From: JBNPEO01 sp050490315
GTDB lineage: Bacteria; Actinomycetota; Actinomycetes; Actinomycetales; Micrococcaceae
Length of the DNA: 64,000 bases
Reading direction: 5' to 3'
Assembly (NCBI RefSeq): GCF_050490315.1
Contig: NZ_JBNPEO010000003.1
Location: 1 to 64,000 of the forward strand
A program made the translations under genes and the position numbers. The notes below the pieces were generated by a model. That model made no database searches. It was not told the DNA's origin and saw only the letters and a list, made by a program, of their open reading frames with translations. Positions within the stretch are counted from its first letter, which is position 1, and each line of letters opens with the position of its first letter. Below are positions 18,333 through 27,279 of the stretch, one piece after another.

Positions 18333-19406
18333 TTGCGCGAAATTACCGCCCGTTTTGCTTCCGCTGAGGAAATCAAGAACTGGGACTCCCACGTTATTGC
18401 CAACCCCAATGGCGGCAACTTGCTGCAGTCTGAAGCGTTCGCCGAGGTTAAACAGCACTTCGGTTGGAAGCCGCTCTACATGGTCTACGAAGGCGCAAAA
18501 TACACCAGCTACAACCTAGTGCTGGAGAAGTCCTTCCCGGTCATCGGCAAGCTGTGGTACATGATCAAAGGCCCGGACGTGGCTCACGTGGAGGACATCC
18601 CCGCGATCCTCAAAGCCAATGCAGCGTTTGTTCGCCGCGCACGGCTAGGCGTTTTTGCCATCAAAATTGAGCCGGACATCATTAAATCCCCAGAGGCTCA
18701 GGCAGTCCTTGAGGGTGCCGGTTTGATCAAAACGCACAATCTGCAGCCCAACGATTCCACAGCCCTGTTGGATATCACGCCTGAAGATAATCAGCTTCTG
18801 CGCAACTTGCACAGCCGGGGCCGCAACGCCGTGCGCCGCGCAATCCGTGAGGGCGTAGAAGTGCGCAACATGGAACCCACCGACGCAAACTTCCGCTCCA
18901 TGTATGCGCTGATGACCAATACGGTGGAGGCTAAGTCGCAGGTGCGGGTTCGCGAATACGGGTATTACAAACAGTTTTGGACCAACTTCATCAAACGCGA
19001 TCAGGGCCGCTTGCTGTTCGTTTTTGAAAACGGTGTGCCTTCGGTAGGTGCCTTTGTGATCAACTATGGCCGCAAGGGAACCTACAAGGACGGTGGCTCG
19101 CTCCAGAAACGCAGCCAGTACGGCGACTCCCACCTGGTCCAATGGACGGCCATCAACCAGCTCAAAGAGCTTGGCTGCACAGAGTATGACTTCTGTGGAA
19201 CCCCGCCCAGCGACCAGCTCAAGGACACCTCCAACCCCTTCCATGGTTTGGGGCTGTTCAAGACCAGCTTCTCTAAAACCGTCACGGATTTTGTGGGCTG
19301 CTATGACCAAGTCCTGAGCCCCATCAAATACAAGGCGTGGACAGCGGGAGCCGAACGAGTGGCCCGTCAGCTGTACACACGCCGCACCGGCAAGCAGTTC
19401 TACTAA
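18333..19406 (+). CDS. Fem-type peptidoglycan bridge aminoacyltransferase
   Basis: 357 residues. It matches the FemABX family, which adds amino acids from aminoacyl-tRNA to the stem peptide of lipid II in the cytoplasm to build the interpeptide bridge. Seen: two GNAT-like halves, with GGNLLQSEAFAEVKQHFGWKP near the start, LHSRGRNAVRRAIREGVEV mid-chain, and in the second half KGTYKDGGSL and YDFCGTPPSD. TTG 18333 is the start that gives the usual N-terminus; its ribosome binding site is weak. The amino acid used (Gly, Ala or Ser) cannot be read from the sequence, but its neighbours act on glycine and serine. Confidence 0.85.
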   Translation: MREITARFASAEEIKNWDSHVIANPNGGNLLQSEAFAEVKQHFGWKPLYMVYEGAKYTSYNLVLEKSFPVIGKLWYMIKGPDVAHVEDIPAILKANAAFVRRARLGVFAIKIEPDIIKSPEAQAVLEGAGLIKTHNLQPNDSTALLDITPEDNQLLRNLHSRGRNAVRRAIREGVEVRNMEPTDANFRSMYALMTNTVEAKSQVRVREYGYYKQFWTNFIKRDQGRLLFVFENGVPSVGAFVINYGRKGTYKDGGSLQKRSQYGDSHLVQWTAINQLKELGCTEYDFCGTPPSDQLKDTSNPFHGLGLFKTSFSKTVTDFVGCYDQVLSPIKYKAWTAGAERVARQLYTRRTGKQFY

Positions 19407-19484
19407 AGCTGCCACCTAGCTTCTGCAAAGGAACCGCGGCTAGGGTAAAACACTTGGCATCGGACTAGTGGCGAGGAGGGCTTA

Positions 19485-20972
19485 ATGGCGATTGATTCAA
19501 CGGGTAGTGAACAGAACCCGCAAACTGACGGTCTGCCCAAGACCGAGCCCCTAACGCCGTCGCAAATTCGAGCCAATGCCTCTGCCCGCCGTATGTTGCG
19601 CCGTCTAGTCCAAGGCGAGCACCCACCCACGGCACCTTTGAGCATTGTGGACCGCCTCGCCGGCAGCCCCTATGCGAACCCGACTATTCAGGTCAGCGGT
19701 ATTGATGCCTCGGCCCGCAAAACCATCGACTTTGCGCTGCACCTAGCTGAGACCATGTTCCGTTACGGTGCTGGTGCTTTGGAAGTGGAGACTTCCATCA
19801 TTGCTGTCACAGCGGCGTTGGGGCTGAAGAACATCGAAGTGGACATCACCAACCAATCGGTGGCCATCAACCATGCGCCAAAGGACCAAACGCCTATCTC
19901 ACTTTTGCGTGTGGTGCGCTCATGGACCAACAACTACGCCGGCTTGGCAGAAGTTCACCAGCTGGTCACTGACATTATTGCCGGGGGTGTGGGCCGGGCC
20001 GAGGCGGTCAAGCGACTCGACACCATCACGCGCAGCACCAAACCGTTCCCGCGCTGGATGGTCACCATGGCCTTCGGTGTGTTCGCGGCGGTCATTGTTG
20101 GTGTGCTCGGTGGTGGGATTGGTGCATCGGCCATCGCCTTTGTCTCCAACCTCGCGGTGAGCCTTTTGGCCCGGCAACTGGCCAAATGGCGTGTTCCGGA
20201 CTTTTTTATTACTTCCGCATGCTCATTTTTGGTGACCTTTATTGCGCTGCTGTTGTGGCGTCTAGGCCTGGGTATTCCACCATCCATTGTGGTGGTGGGC
20301 GGTATCTTGCTGCTTTTGCCCACTGGTCGGCTGGTCTCTTCGGTGCAAGATGCGATTAACGGCTTCCCGGTGACAGCTGCCGGACGGTTTTTGTCCACGA
20401 TGCTTACCTTTGGTGCGTTGGTGGCTGGAATCGCTGTGGCATTTGTTCTGGGCGATATGACCGGTATGGCTGAGATTGACGTGACGGCAACCTTCCCACC
20501 TGCCTACCCGTTCTGGGTTTTAGTGGGTTTTGTAGCCATCGCCGTTGTGGCAATTGGTATCACCGAGCAGACCTCGTGGAAGCTTTTATTGCCTACCGCA
20601 GCTGTGGGTGTGGTGGGTTACTTGGTCCTGGAGGGTGCCCTGTTGATCGGCATTGGGGACCGGCTTTCACCGGCCGTTTCCGCCGTGGTGATCGGCATTT
20701 TGGCTCGCGTTTTTGCCTTGCGGATGGGTGCCCCACAGCTGGTGGTTGCCGTCCCTGCCGCCTTGATTTTGCTGCCCGGATTAAAGATATTCCGTTCCAT
20801 GTATGTTTTGACGATCGCGGAATCGAACATCCTTTCCGGCACTGGCGGTATGGTCAACGCAGGCGCCATAGTGCTCGGCGTTGCAGCGGGAGTTGTGCTC
20901 GGTGACAGCCTGGCACGCCCCATGACCAAGGGCCTTGGAAGTAATGAACGACGGCGGATTCGCCGCCGCTAG
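19485..20972 (+). CDS. thrE: Threonine/serine exporter, ThrE family
   Basis: 495 residues, close to the Corynebacterium ThrE length. The N-terminal cytoplasmic ThrE domain (~75-300) contains IDFALHLAETMFRYGAGALE and leads into about ten hydrophobic segments, the last reaching residue ~485. The C-terminal half matches the second ThrE domain. The protein exports threonine and serine using the proton gradient. AGGAGG precedes ATG 19485. Its place two genes after sdaA fits a module that removes surplus serine, by deamination or export. Confidence 0.9.
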   Translation: MAIDSTGSEQNPQTDGLPKTEPLTPSQIRANASARRMLRRLVQGEHPPTAPLSIVDRLAGSPYANPTIQVSGIDASARKTIDFALHLAETMFRYGAGALEVETSIIAVTAALGLKNIEVDITNQSVAINHAPKDQTPISLLRVVRSWTNNYAGLAEVHQLVTDIIAGGVGRAEAVKRLDTITRSTKPFPRWMVTMAFGVFAAVIVGVLGGGIGASAIAFVSNLAVSLLARQLAKWRVPDFFITSACSFLVTFIALLLWRLGLGIPPSIVVVGGILLLLPTGRLVSSVQDAINGFPVTAAGRFLSTMLTFGALVAGIAVAFVLGDMTGMAEIDVTATFPPAYPFWVLVGFVAIAVVAIGITEQTSWKLLLPTAAVGVVGYLVLEGALLIGIGDRLSPAVSAVVIGILARVFALRMGAPQLVVAVPAALILLPGLKIFRSMYVLTIAESNILSGTGGMVNAGAIVLGVAAGVVLGDSLARPMTKGLGSNERRRIRRR

Positions 20973-21085
20973 CGTCTGGTTCAGCGAGTCAGAACTGTTT
21001 ACTGACGCTCGGTCACCCGGTTCCCTGGAGGCTGTGGCACCCGGAAGGCCGGGGAGGTACGCGTCGACGGTTTAGGTATGGAGAG

Positions 21086-21934
21086 CTAGATCTTGCCTAC
21101 TGGCGTTTTCTTCTCAGCCTGGAATTCATCTTCAACCCGACCCATGGCCCAGTACCCGGAGAGCGAGACTTGGCTACGTTCGAGCCCAAACTGGGTAAAG
21201 AGCACTGCCCGGAGGGACTTCATATAGCCGCGCTCGCCGTGTACAAAGGCGTAAACGCGAGCCTCGGGCAGTTGAATTCCACTCACGGCATTGATCAGCA
21301 TGTCACTTGCCCCGGCCGGAATACCTTCGCGGAACAGCCACTGAACCTGAACGCCCTCTGGGGCATCAATAGCTTGCACGTCGGCTTGCGAGTTGACCTC
21401 CAAGACAGCCGCTCCCTTGGCGTCCCGGGGCAAGTATTCCAGAGCGGCTGAGATCGCCGGAACCGCAGCATCGTCGCCAGCAAATAAGTGCCATTCGGTA
21501 TCCACCGCGGGGGAGTAGGCGCCGCCCGGGCCAGTGAAGACCAGTGCATCACCTGGCTGGGCGTCACGGGCCCACGGGCCAGCCAAGCCTTCGTCACCGT
21601 GAACCACAAAATCGATGGCGAGCTCTTGGGCAGCCTCATCAACCCACCGAATGGTGTACGTGCGTGTGAAGGGCCACTGCTCACGTGGAAAGTCTTCACG
21701 AATCTGCCACAGATCCAACGGCAAGGGGTACTCGATGCCACGCTGCGGGAAGGCGATTTTGATATAGCGATCAGTGAAGTCATTGTTCACAAATGAGGCG
21801 AACCCCGGGCCGCCAGCAATGATCCGTACCATGTGCTCGCTCAACGATCCCTTGCGCAAAACCTCCAGCGTTATTTGTGGCCGGCTCTTGGCAGGAGCGC
21901 TGGTGGACACGGGAGTTACCGGGTTTGAAGTCAT
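21086..21934 (-). CDS. Siderophore-interacting protein (FAD-dependent ferric reductase family)
   Basis: 282 residues. It matches the SIP family, cytoplasmic flavoproteins that reduce ferric siderophores to release iron. RTYTIRWVD (around 91-99) is the FAD-binding motif. FVVHGDEGLAGPWARDAQPGD and AGDDAAVPAISAALEYLP follow in the expected order, and HGERGYMKSLRAVL with SGYWAMGRVEDEF form the C-terminal NAD(P)-binding half. It lies 29 bases downstream of ung on the same strand, so the two may share a transcript. No siderophore genes are in the window. Confidence 0.9.
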   Translation of the reverse strand: MTSNPVTPVSTSAPAKSRPQITLEVLRKGSLSEHMVRIIAGGPGFASFVNNDFTDRYIKIAFPQRGIEYPLPLDLWQIREDFPREQWPFTRTYTIRWVDEAAQELAIDFVVHGDEGLAGPWARDAQPGDALVFTGPGGAYSPAVDTEWHLFAGDDAAVPAISAALEYLPRDAKGAAVLEVNSQADVQAIDAPEGVQVQWLFREGIPAGASDMLINAVSGIQLPEARVYAFVHGERGYMKSLRAVLFTQFGLERSQVSLSGYWAMGRVEDEFQAEKKTPVGKI

Positions 21935-21963
21935 GGATAAAGACTAGTCGGGGCGGCTGGGAG

Positions 21964-22749
21964 TTATGTCAGCTCCCAACTAACGGGCGCGGCACCCTGT
22001 AGTTCAAGCAATTCGTTCACCCGGCTAAAAGGCTTGGACCCAAAAAAGCCTCGGCTCGCGGACAATGGCGAGGGATGTGCGCTGACCACACTCGGGAACT
22101 CATTCACTAAAGGAAGAACCTGTTGAGCGTCTTTGCCCCACAGTACTGAAACCAGCGGCAAGGGGTGACCCAAGGCGTCCAGACGCGTGGCCAACGCAAT
22201 CACTGCCGCCGTCGTAATTTCATCCCAGCCCAGCGAACGGTGTGAAGCGGCCGCCCCAGAACGTACTGTCAGGGTTCGGTTCAGGAGCAGTACACCTTGC
22301 CGGGACCAGCCGCTGAGGTCACCGTGAGCTGGAGGGTGGATGCCCAAGTCAGAGGAGAGTTCTTTATAGATGTTGTTCAGGCTCCGGGGGAGGGGGCGGA
22401 CCGAGCCATTAACAGAGAAAGACAAACCCATCGCATGACCCGGGGTGGGATAGGGGTCTTGACCCACAATCAGGACTTTGACGTTCTCCAGTGGAAGCGC
22501 GAAGGCGGCAAAAACTGCGCTCGCTGCCGGGAGGACACTGCACGGGGCTGCGGCTTCCTCAGCTGCGAGACGCTCCAAAACTCGGCGCAAGGCCGGTTCA
22601 ACCGGGGTCAAGGCGGGGACCCAGCTGCGATGAACCAATTCTTCCAAGGCTTGTGAACGGAGGTCCACATAGCTGGGACCGCTTTGGGCCGCTGTGGCAG
22701 GCAGTTCGAAGAGGGCTTCTGGATCACTCACCCGTCCATCTTGCACCAC
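21964..22749 (-). CDS. ung: Uracil-DNA glycosylase, family 1
   Basis: 261 residues from ATG 22749; an in-frame GTG six codons later is also possible. It excises uracil from DNA at the start of base-excision repair. The catalytic Asp is D98 in GQDPYPTPGHAMGLSF. The second active-site loop HPSPLSASRGFFGSKPFSR is complete, with His at about 235. LLLNRTLTVRSG and VLWGKDAQ are further family marks. Confidence 0.95.
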   Translation of the reverse strand: MVQDGRVSDPEALFELPATAAQSGPSYVDLRSQALEELVHRSWVPALTPVEPALRRVLERLAAEEAAAPCSVLPAASAVFAAFALPLENVKVLIVGQDPYPTPGHAMGLSFSVNGSVRPLPRSLNNIYKELSSDLGIHPPAHGDLSGWSRQGVLLLNRTLTVRSGAAASHRSLGWDEITTAAVIALATRLDALGHPLPLVSVLWGKDAQQVLPLVNEFPSVVSAHPSPLSASRGFFGSKPFSRVNELLELQGAAPVSWELT

Positions 22750-22797
22750 GTAGGTGCACTATCGCCCAAACGTGCTGACAGTGAGGAAGACACTCGA

Positions 22798-22826
22798 ATG
22801 ACATGGATGTAATTCGGTTCTAGTAT
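22798..22826 (+). promoter_or_regulatory. Predicted sigma-70-type promoter for the DUF3263 gene
   Basis: ATGACA (22798-22803), a 17-bp spacer and TAGTAT (22821-22826) form a good -35/-10 pair, 32 bases before the ATG at 22859. A 6-bp stem TGCACC/GGTGCA lies just upstream (22742-22758). Confidence 0.5.
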
Positions 22827-22858
22827 GGAAGGAGCGTCGAACGGAAAGGGGCATCAGA

Positions 22859-23230
22859 ATGTCTACTGCAGCGCAAGCAGCACCCGGCTATGGAACCGCC
22901 TCCGGACACGCCCAAACCGAGCCCAAAACTGGTGAACTCGGCACCGGTGAATCGTTCGAATTCGCACTCCGCTCTGACTCGGCCCTCAATGAGCGTGAAC
23001 AGCAGATGCTGGCCCTCGAACGCCAGTGGTGGAAATATGCCGGAGCCAAAGAACAAGCCATTCGTGAACTCTTCGACCTCTCCGCAACGCATTACTACCA
23101 ACTGCTGAATTCGCTCATCGACACTGAAGCGGCTCTGGCCCACGATCCCATGCTGGTCAAGAGATTGCGTAGACTAAGGACGTCACGTCAGAGGGCACGC
23201 ACCGCCCGGCGCTTGGGGTCTGACGCATAA
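22859..23230 (+). CDS. DUF3263 family protein
   Basis: 123 residues. The core LNEREQQMLALERQWWKYAGAKEQAIRELFDLSATHYYQLLN (around 41-82) is the DUF3263 domain, a short actinobacterial family resembling a sigma-factor-like helix-turn-helix. A basic tail, RRLRTSRQRARTARRL, follows. It is probably a DNA-binding protein, but its function is not established. A good promoter lies directly upstream. The LytR_C gene starts 47 bases downstream; this pairing is common in Micrococcaceae. Confidence 0.88.
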   Translation: MSTAAQAAPGYGTASGHAQTEPKTGELGTGESFEFALRSDSALNEREQQMLALERQWWKYAGAKEQAIRELFDLSATHYYQLLNSLIDTEAALAHDPMLVKRLRRLRTSRQRARTARRLGSDA

Positions 23231-23277
23231 GTTTCGGGTCTCGCCCGGCTAGAACACCAGCAAGGACTCCGATAACC

Positions 23278-23925
23278 ATGAGCAAATACCCGCGCGACGA
23301 ATTTGATCGTGTCCCAGAATCCGCGGGCCGCCAGGGCGTCCACCGCGCCGCCGAATCCACACCACCGCGAGCAGCTCTCGCTCCTGTGTTGATCGCTGGC
23401 GCTGCCGCACTGTTGATTGGTCTTTTGGCTTACTTTGTGGTCCCGCAGATCACCGGCAAGCAAGTAGCGGCGAGCCCAAGTTCCAGCTCGCCAGCGAGCA
23501 CAGCCAGCACAACCACCGCCCCGGCCGCTACATCACCAGCGAGCACAGGGCCAGCAACTACAGGGCCAGCAACTACAGCGCCGGCAACCACTGCGCCAGC
23601 TACTGAATCGGCGACGCCGAGCCAAACACCAACGCCCAGCGAGGCTGGCGAGGACAAAACTGTTCCCGTCTCGGTCTACAACGCCACGACAACCGCTGGA
23701 CTTGGGGCGAGCGTAGGATCAAATCTTCAGAATAATGGCTGGACCTTGGGTGCGGTGGCCAACTGGCAGGGCGCACAGCAATCCACCTCGGTGATCTTCT
23801 ACAACGGTGCCGTGCAGAAGGCCAACGCAGAGGCGCTGGGGAAGCTGCTGAATATTACTGTTCTGGTTGATACTCCGGACCTAGGGGAGCCTATTTCCGT
23901 TGTTTTGGGACCTGGGTTTCAGTAA
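23278..23925 (+). CDS. LytR C-terminal domain protein, membrane-anchored
   Basis: 215 residues. A short basic cytoplasmic N-terminus is followed by one membrane segment (~35-58, ALAPVLIAGAAALLIGLLAY), then a Ser/Thr/Ala/Pro-rich linker (~63-125) with repeated ATTGPATTAP units. The C-terminal extracellular domain (~128-215) is a LytR_C fold: VPVSVYNATTTAGLGASVGSN opens it. Free-standing LytR_C proteins are common in actinobacteria and are assumed to act at the cell wall. The linker is encoded by near-identical 15-bp units around 23550-23600. Confidence 0.85.
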   Translation: MSKYPRDEFDRVPESAGRQGVHRAAESTPPRAALAPVLIAGAAALLIGLLAYFVVPQITGKQVAASPSSSSPASTASTTTAPAATSPASTGPATTGPATTAPATTAPATESATPSQTPTPSEAGEDKTVPVSVYNATTTAGLGASVGSNLQNNGWTLGAVANWQGAQQSTSVIFYNGAVQKANAEALGKLLNITVLVDTPDLGEPISVVLGPGFQ

Positions 23926-23946
23926 ACAATCGTGAGGATTTCAAGC

Positions 23947-25194
23947 ATGAAGCGCAGCGTTGCCGTGATGATCGCCGGGTTGTTGGCCGCATCGGTGGCT
24001 GCCTGCTCGCCGAGCGGTGACAATGCGCGTACTGCCGATGTGCAAGCCAGCGGCGACGCCACCTTGCGGATTGGGCTCATTCTGGATAATTCAGGGAGCC
24101 AATCGTTCCTCAACGATTCTGCGCAAGCCGCTGTGAAACTTGCGGTCAAAGAGATCAATGATGCCGGTGGGCACAAGGGCAAAGACGTTGAACTTTTGCC
24201 GGTTTACCTCGGGCGGGACACAGCCGAACAGGCCCGCCGTATGGTTGAAGCCAAAGCAGACGCAGTGATTGGCCCCACCGATTCCTCGAACGTGGGACCG
24301 GCTGTGGATGTTCTGGCTAAAGCACATACGGTACTGATTTCCCCAGCCGCCACAGCCAACGCCCTCAGTACGTACAAGAGCAACGGTTACTTCTTCCGCA
24401 CTATCGCCACGGACTCAGCGCAAGCACCAGTATTGGTCAAACTGGCCAAGGATGGTGGCGCGCACTCGGTGGCAGTGCTGCACGAAAAGAGTGACTACGG
24501 CAGCGATGTTGCCTCCGCTGTCTCGGCAGCGATCAAATCTGCAGGGCTCACTGAGAGCACAGTTGCAGAATTTGAACCCGGCGCCGCCGGGGAAGCCGTG
24601 AGCAAAATCGCCGAAGGTAAGCCAGACGCCGTCGTACTGATTGCTCGAAGCGGTGCCGACGGCGCTATCGCCGAACTGCACAACGCTGGGCTGAGCGGCA
24701 AAAAACTGGTGCTCGCCGACGGTGGCTTGGACAACTATGGTGACCGGATCGCCAAAGGTGCCCTTGAGGGGGCGAGTGTTTTGGTTCCCGGAGCCTTCCC
24801 GAGCGCCAAATTTCAAAGTGATCTTGTGGCTGTTGAACCGTCCCTCAAGGACATGAGTTTCGCCGCGGAAACCTATGATGCGGTGAATTTGGTGGCAATC
24901 GCCGCGGCCTCCGCACAGGACGACGCCGGTGCCTCCATCGCCGCGTCACTGATCGGCGTTTCTGGTCCAGGAGGTCCCAAAAACGATGGCAAAGCCACGG
25001 AGTGTAAGAACTACAAGGACTGCGCCGCGTTGCTGGCCAACGGCACTTCGGTGGATTACCAGGGCCAGTCAGGAACCGTGGGTTTTGATAGCCAAGGCGA
25101 TGTGACCAGTGCTAATTTCATGGTCTTTGGCTTTGGTACGGACAACAAGCCCGTTTATCGTTCGCAAGAGACTGCTGGCAAAGCGTCCTCTTAA
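23947..25194 (+). CDS. ABC transporter substrate-binding lipoprotein (branched-chain amino-acid type)
   Basis: 415 residues from ATG 23947, preceded by GAGG; an in-frame GTG at 23932 is less likely. The signal peptide ends in the lipobox VAAC, so the mature protein is anchored outside the membrane by its Cys. The rest matches type-I periplasmic-binding proteins of the Leu/Ile/Val group: LRIGLILDNSGSQSFLN, the LAVKEINDAGGHKG helix and VLHEKSDYGSDVASAV. No permease or ATPase genes are adjacent, so this is an orphan receptor. The ligand is unknown. Confidence 0.85.
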   Translation: MKRSVAVMIAGLLAASVAACSPSGDNARTADVQASGDATLRIGLILDNSGSQSFLNDSAQAAVKLAVKEINDAGGHKGKDVELLPVYLGRDTAEQARRMVEAKADAVIGPTDSSNVGPAVDVLAKAHTVLISPAATANALSTYKSNGYFFRTIATDSAQAPVLVKLAKDGGAHSVAVLHEKSDYGSDVASAVSAAIKSAGLTESTVAEFEPGAAGEAVSKIAEGKPDAVVLIARSGADGAIAELHNAGLSGKKLVLADGGLDNYGDRIAKGALEGASVLVPGAFPSAKFQSDLVAVEPSLKDMSFAAETYDAVNLVAIAAASAQDDAGASIAASLIGVSGPGGPKNDGKATECKNYKDCAALLANGTSVDYQGQSGTVGFDSQGDVTSANFMVFGFGTDNKPVYRSQETAGKASS

Positions 25195-25204
25195 GGCGAA
25201 CGGC

Positions 25205-25231
25205 CTTGCACTCTCACCCATGGAGTGCTAA
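25205..25231 (+). promoter_or_regulatory. CIRCE operator 1
   Basis: The half-site CTTGCACTC (25205-25213), a 9-bp spacer and GAGTGCTAA (25223-25231) make an HrcA operator. The left half departs from the TTAGCACTC consensus at two positions; the right half is perfect. Confidence 0.85.
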
Positions 25232-25239
25232 TTATTGAG

Positions 25240-25266
25240 TTAGCACTCCAGCACTTTGACTGCTAA
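25240..25266 (+). promoter_or_regulatory. CIRCE operator 2
   Basis: TTAGCACTC (25240-25248), a 9-bp spacer and GACTGCTAA (25258-25266) make a second HrcA operator with one mismatch, eight bases after the first. A doubled CIRCE upstream of groEL suggests tight heat-shock repression by HrcA. Confidence 0.85.
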
Positions 25267-25440
25267 CCCGGTTTCGTGTGAATCGAGTTGCGTCAAGAGT
25301 TGGAGCAAGAGATAACACCTTGCAGGGTGAGGCTTTCGGTCTGCGGCATACAGAGGCCGTTAACGGGAGCCGTCCGTCGCGGGCACCACTGCTGAGGTTC
25401 CTTCACTCTTAACGACTGTCCCGAAAGGACTACTGCCGTT

Positions 25441-27069
25441 ATGGCCAAGATCATTGCATTTGATGAAGAGGCACGCCGCGGTCTCGAGCGTGGATTGAAC
25501 ATCCTCGCCGACGCCGTTAAGGTCACCCTCGGCCCGCGTGGCCGCAACGTCGTGCTCGAAAAGAAGTGGGGCGCTCCCACGATCACCAACGATGGTGTTT
25601 CCATCGCCAAGGAGATCGAGCTGGACGACCCTTACGAGAAGATCGGCGCCGAGCTGGTTAAGGAAGTTGCCAAGAAGACGGATGACGTCGCTGGCGACGG
25701 TACCACCACGGCAACCGTTTTGGCTCAGGCTCTGGTCAAGGAAGGCCTGCGCAACGTTGCCGCTGGCGCTGACCCGCTGTCCCTCAAGCGTGGAATCGAG
25801 AAGGCTGTTGCGGCCGTCACCGAGGAACTGCTGGCTTCCGCTAAGGAAATCGAAACCAAGGAACAGATCGCAGCTACCGCCTCCATCTCCGCTGGCGACA
25901 CCCAGATCGGCGAGCTCATCGCCGAAGCTCTGGACAAGGTCGGTAAGGAAGGTGTTATCACCGTTGAGGAGTCCAACACCTTTGGCCTAGAGCTCGAGCT
26001 CACCGAAGGTATGCGCTTCGACAAGGGTTACATCTCCGCTTACTTCGTCACCGACGCTGAGCGTCAGGAAACGGTTCTTGAAGACCCGTACATCCTGATC
26101 GTGAACTCCAAGATTTCCAACGTCAAGGATCTGGTTGCTGTCCTCGAGAAGGTCATGCAGTCCAACAAGCCGTTGCTGATCATCGCTGAAGACGTTGAGG
26201 GCGAGGCTCTGGCCACCCTGATCGTGAACAAGATCCGTGGCCTCTTCAAGTCTGTTGCCGTCAAGGCTCCGGGCTTCGGTGACCGCCGCAAGGCTCAGAT
26301 GGCTGACATCGCCATCCTGACCGGTGGCCAGGTTATCTCTGAAGAAGTTGGCCTCAAGCTTGAGACCGCTACTTTGGACCTCTTGGGTCAAGCACGCAAG
26401 GTTGTTGTTACCAAGGACGAGACCACCATTGTTGAAGGTGCCGGCGACGCCGACGCCATCGCAGGCCGCGTCAACCAGATCCGTTCCGAGATCGAGAACT
26501 CTGACTCTGACTACGACCGTGAGAAGCTGCAGGAACGTCTCGCCAAGCTGGCCGGCGGTGTTGCAGTTATCAAGGCTGGTGCAGCAACCGAAGTTGAGCT
26601 CAAGGAACGCAAGCACCGCATTGAGGACGCTGTCCGCAACGCGAAGGCTGCTGTTGAAGAAGGCATTGTTGCCGGTGGTGGTGTTGCCCTGATTCAGGCT
26701 GGCGCCAAGGCATTCGCAAACCTCAAGCTTGAAGGCGACGAGGCAACCGGTGCAAACATTGTCCGCGTTGCCATCGATGCCCCGCTCAAGCAGATCGCTT
26801 TCAACGCTGGCCTCGAGCCGGGCGTTGTTGTTGACAAGGTTCGCGGTTTGCCGGACGGCCACGGCCTGAACGCCGCAACCGGCGAATACGTTGACCTGCT
26901 TGCTGCTGGTGTAAACGACCCGGTAAAGGTAACCCGCTCTGCCCTGCAGAACGCGGCTTCCATTGCCGGCCTGTTCCTCACCACCGAGGCAGTTGTTGCC
27001 GACAAGCCTGAGAAGAACGCACCGGCTCCGGCTGGCGGCGACGACATGGGCGGTATGGGCGGCTTCTAG
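25441..27069 (+). CDS. groL: Chaperonin GroEL
   Basis: 542 residues, full length. It forms the ATP-driven folding chamber. GDGTTTATVLAQ (around 85-96) is the nucleotide-binding motif, TLGPRGRNVVLEK lies near the N-terminus, and the chain ends in the flexible GGDDMGGMGGF tail. No groES lies directly upstream, the usual state of the CIRCE-controlled groEL2 copy in actinobacteria. The start is ATG 25441 after GAAAGG. Two CIRCE operators lie about 200 bases upstream. Confidence 0.97.
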   Translation: MAKIIAFDEEARRGLERGLNILADAVKVTLGPRGRNVVLEKKWGAPTITNDGVSIAKEIELDDPYEKIGAELVKEVAKKTDDVAGDGTTTATVLAQALVKEGLRNVAAGADPLSLKRGIEKAVAAVTEELLASAKEIETKEQIAATASISAGDTQIGELIAEALDKVGKEGVITVEESNTFGLELELTEGMRFDKGYISAYFVTDAERQETVLEDPYILIVNSKISNVKDLVAVLEKVMQSNKPLLIIAEDVEGEALATLIVNKIRGLFKSVAVKAPGFGDRRKAQMADIAILTGGQVISEEVGLKLETATLDLLGQARKVVVTKDETTIVEGAGDADAIAGRVNQIRSEIENSDSDYDREKLQERLAKLAGGVAVIKAGAATEVELKERKHRIEDAVRNAKAAVEEGIVAGGGVALIQAGAKAFANLKLEGDEATGANIVRVAIDAPLKQIAFNAGLEPGVVVDKVRGLPDGHGLNAATGEYVDLLAAGVNDPVKVTRSALQNAASIAGLFLTTEAVVADKPEKNAPAPAGGDDMGGMGGF

Positions 27070-27132
27070 TCCCCAATAGCACTCAGCGTTAGTAACTCAC
27101 GGCGCGTAACGCTCTGTTTAGCTAAACGCACG

Positions 27133-27166
27133 ACGGCGGCTCTCACCACACGGTGGGGGCCGCCGT
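27133..27166 (+). terminator. Terminator hairpin after groEL
   Basis: ACGGCGGCTCTCACC (27133-27147) pairs with GGTGGGGGCCGCCGT (27152-27166) over a 4-nt loop, 15 pairs with two G-T wobbles. The T run is poor, as is usual in high-GC genomes. Confidence 0.6.
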
Positions 27167-27279
27167 TGCCATGTCTCGCCATAGCTGGCCGGCGATAGTG
27201 GATCTACTAAGGGTGTGGGAACTGCCGCAAGTGCGAGTCAGTTGGGCGGCGCGGGCCGGGAGTCTGGCAGGATGGTCGA

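Noticed and set aside
23540..23610. Short repeats resembling an array
   Set aside because: They are 15-bp coding repeats of the Ala/Thr/Pro linker of the LytR_C protein, with no spacers; not CRISPR.
25987..26862. 291-codon antisense frame in groEL
   Set aside because: Shadow of groEL codon bias; no independent motif.
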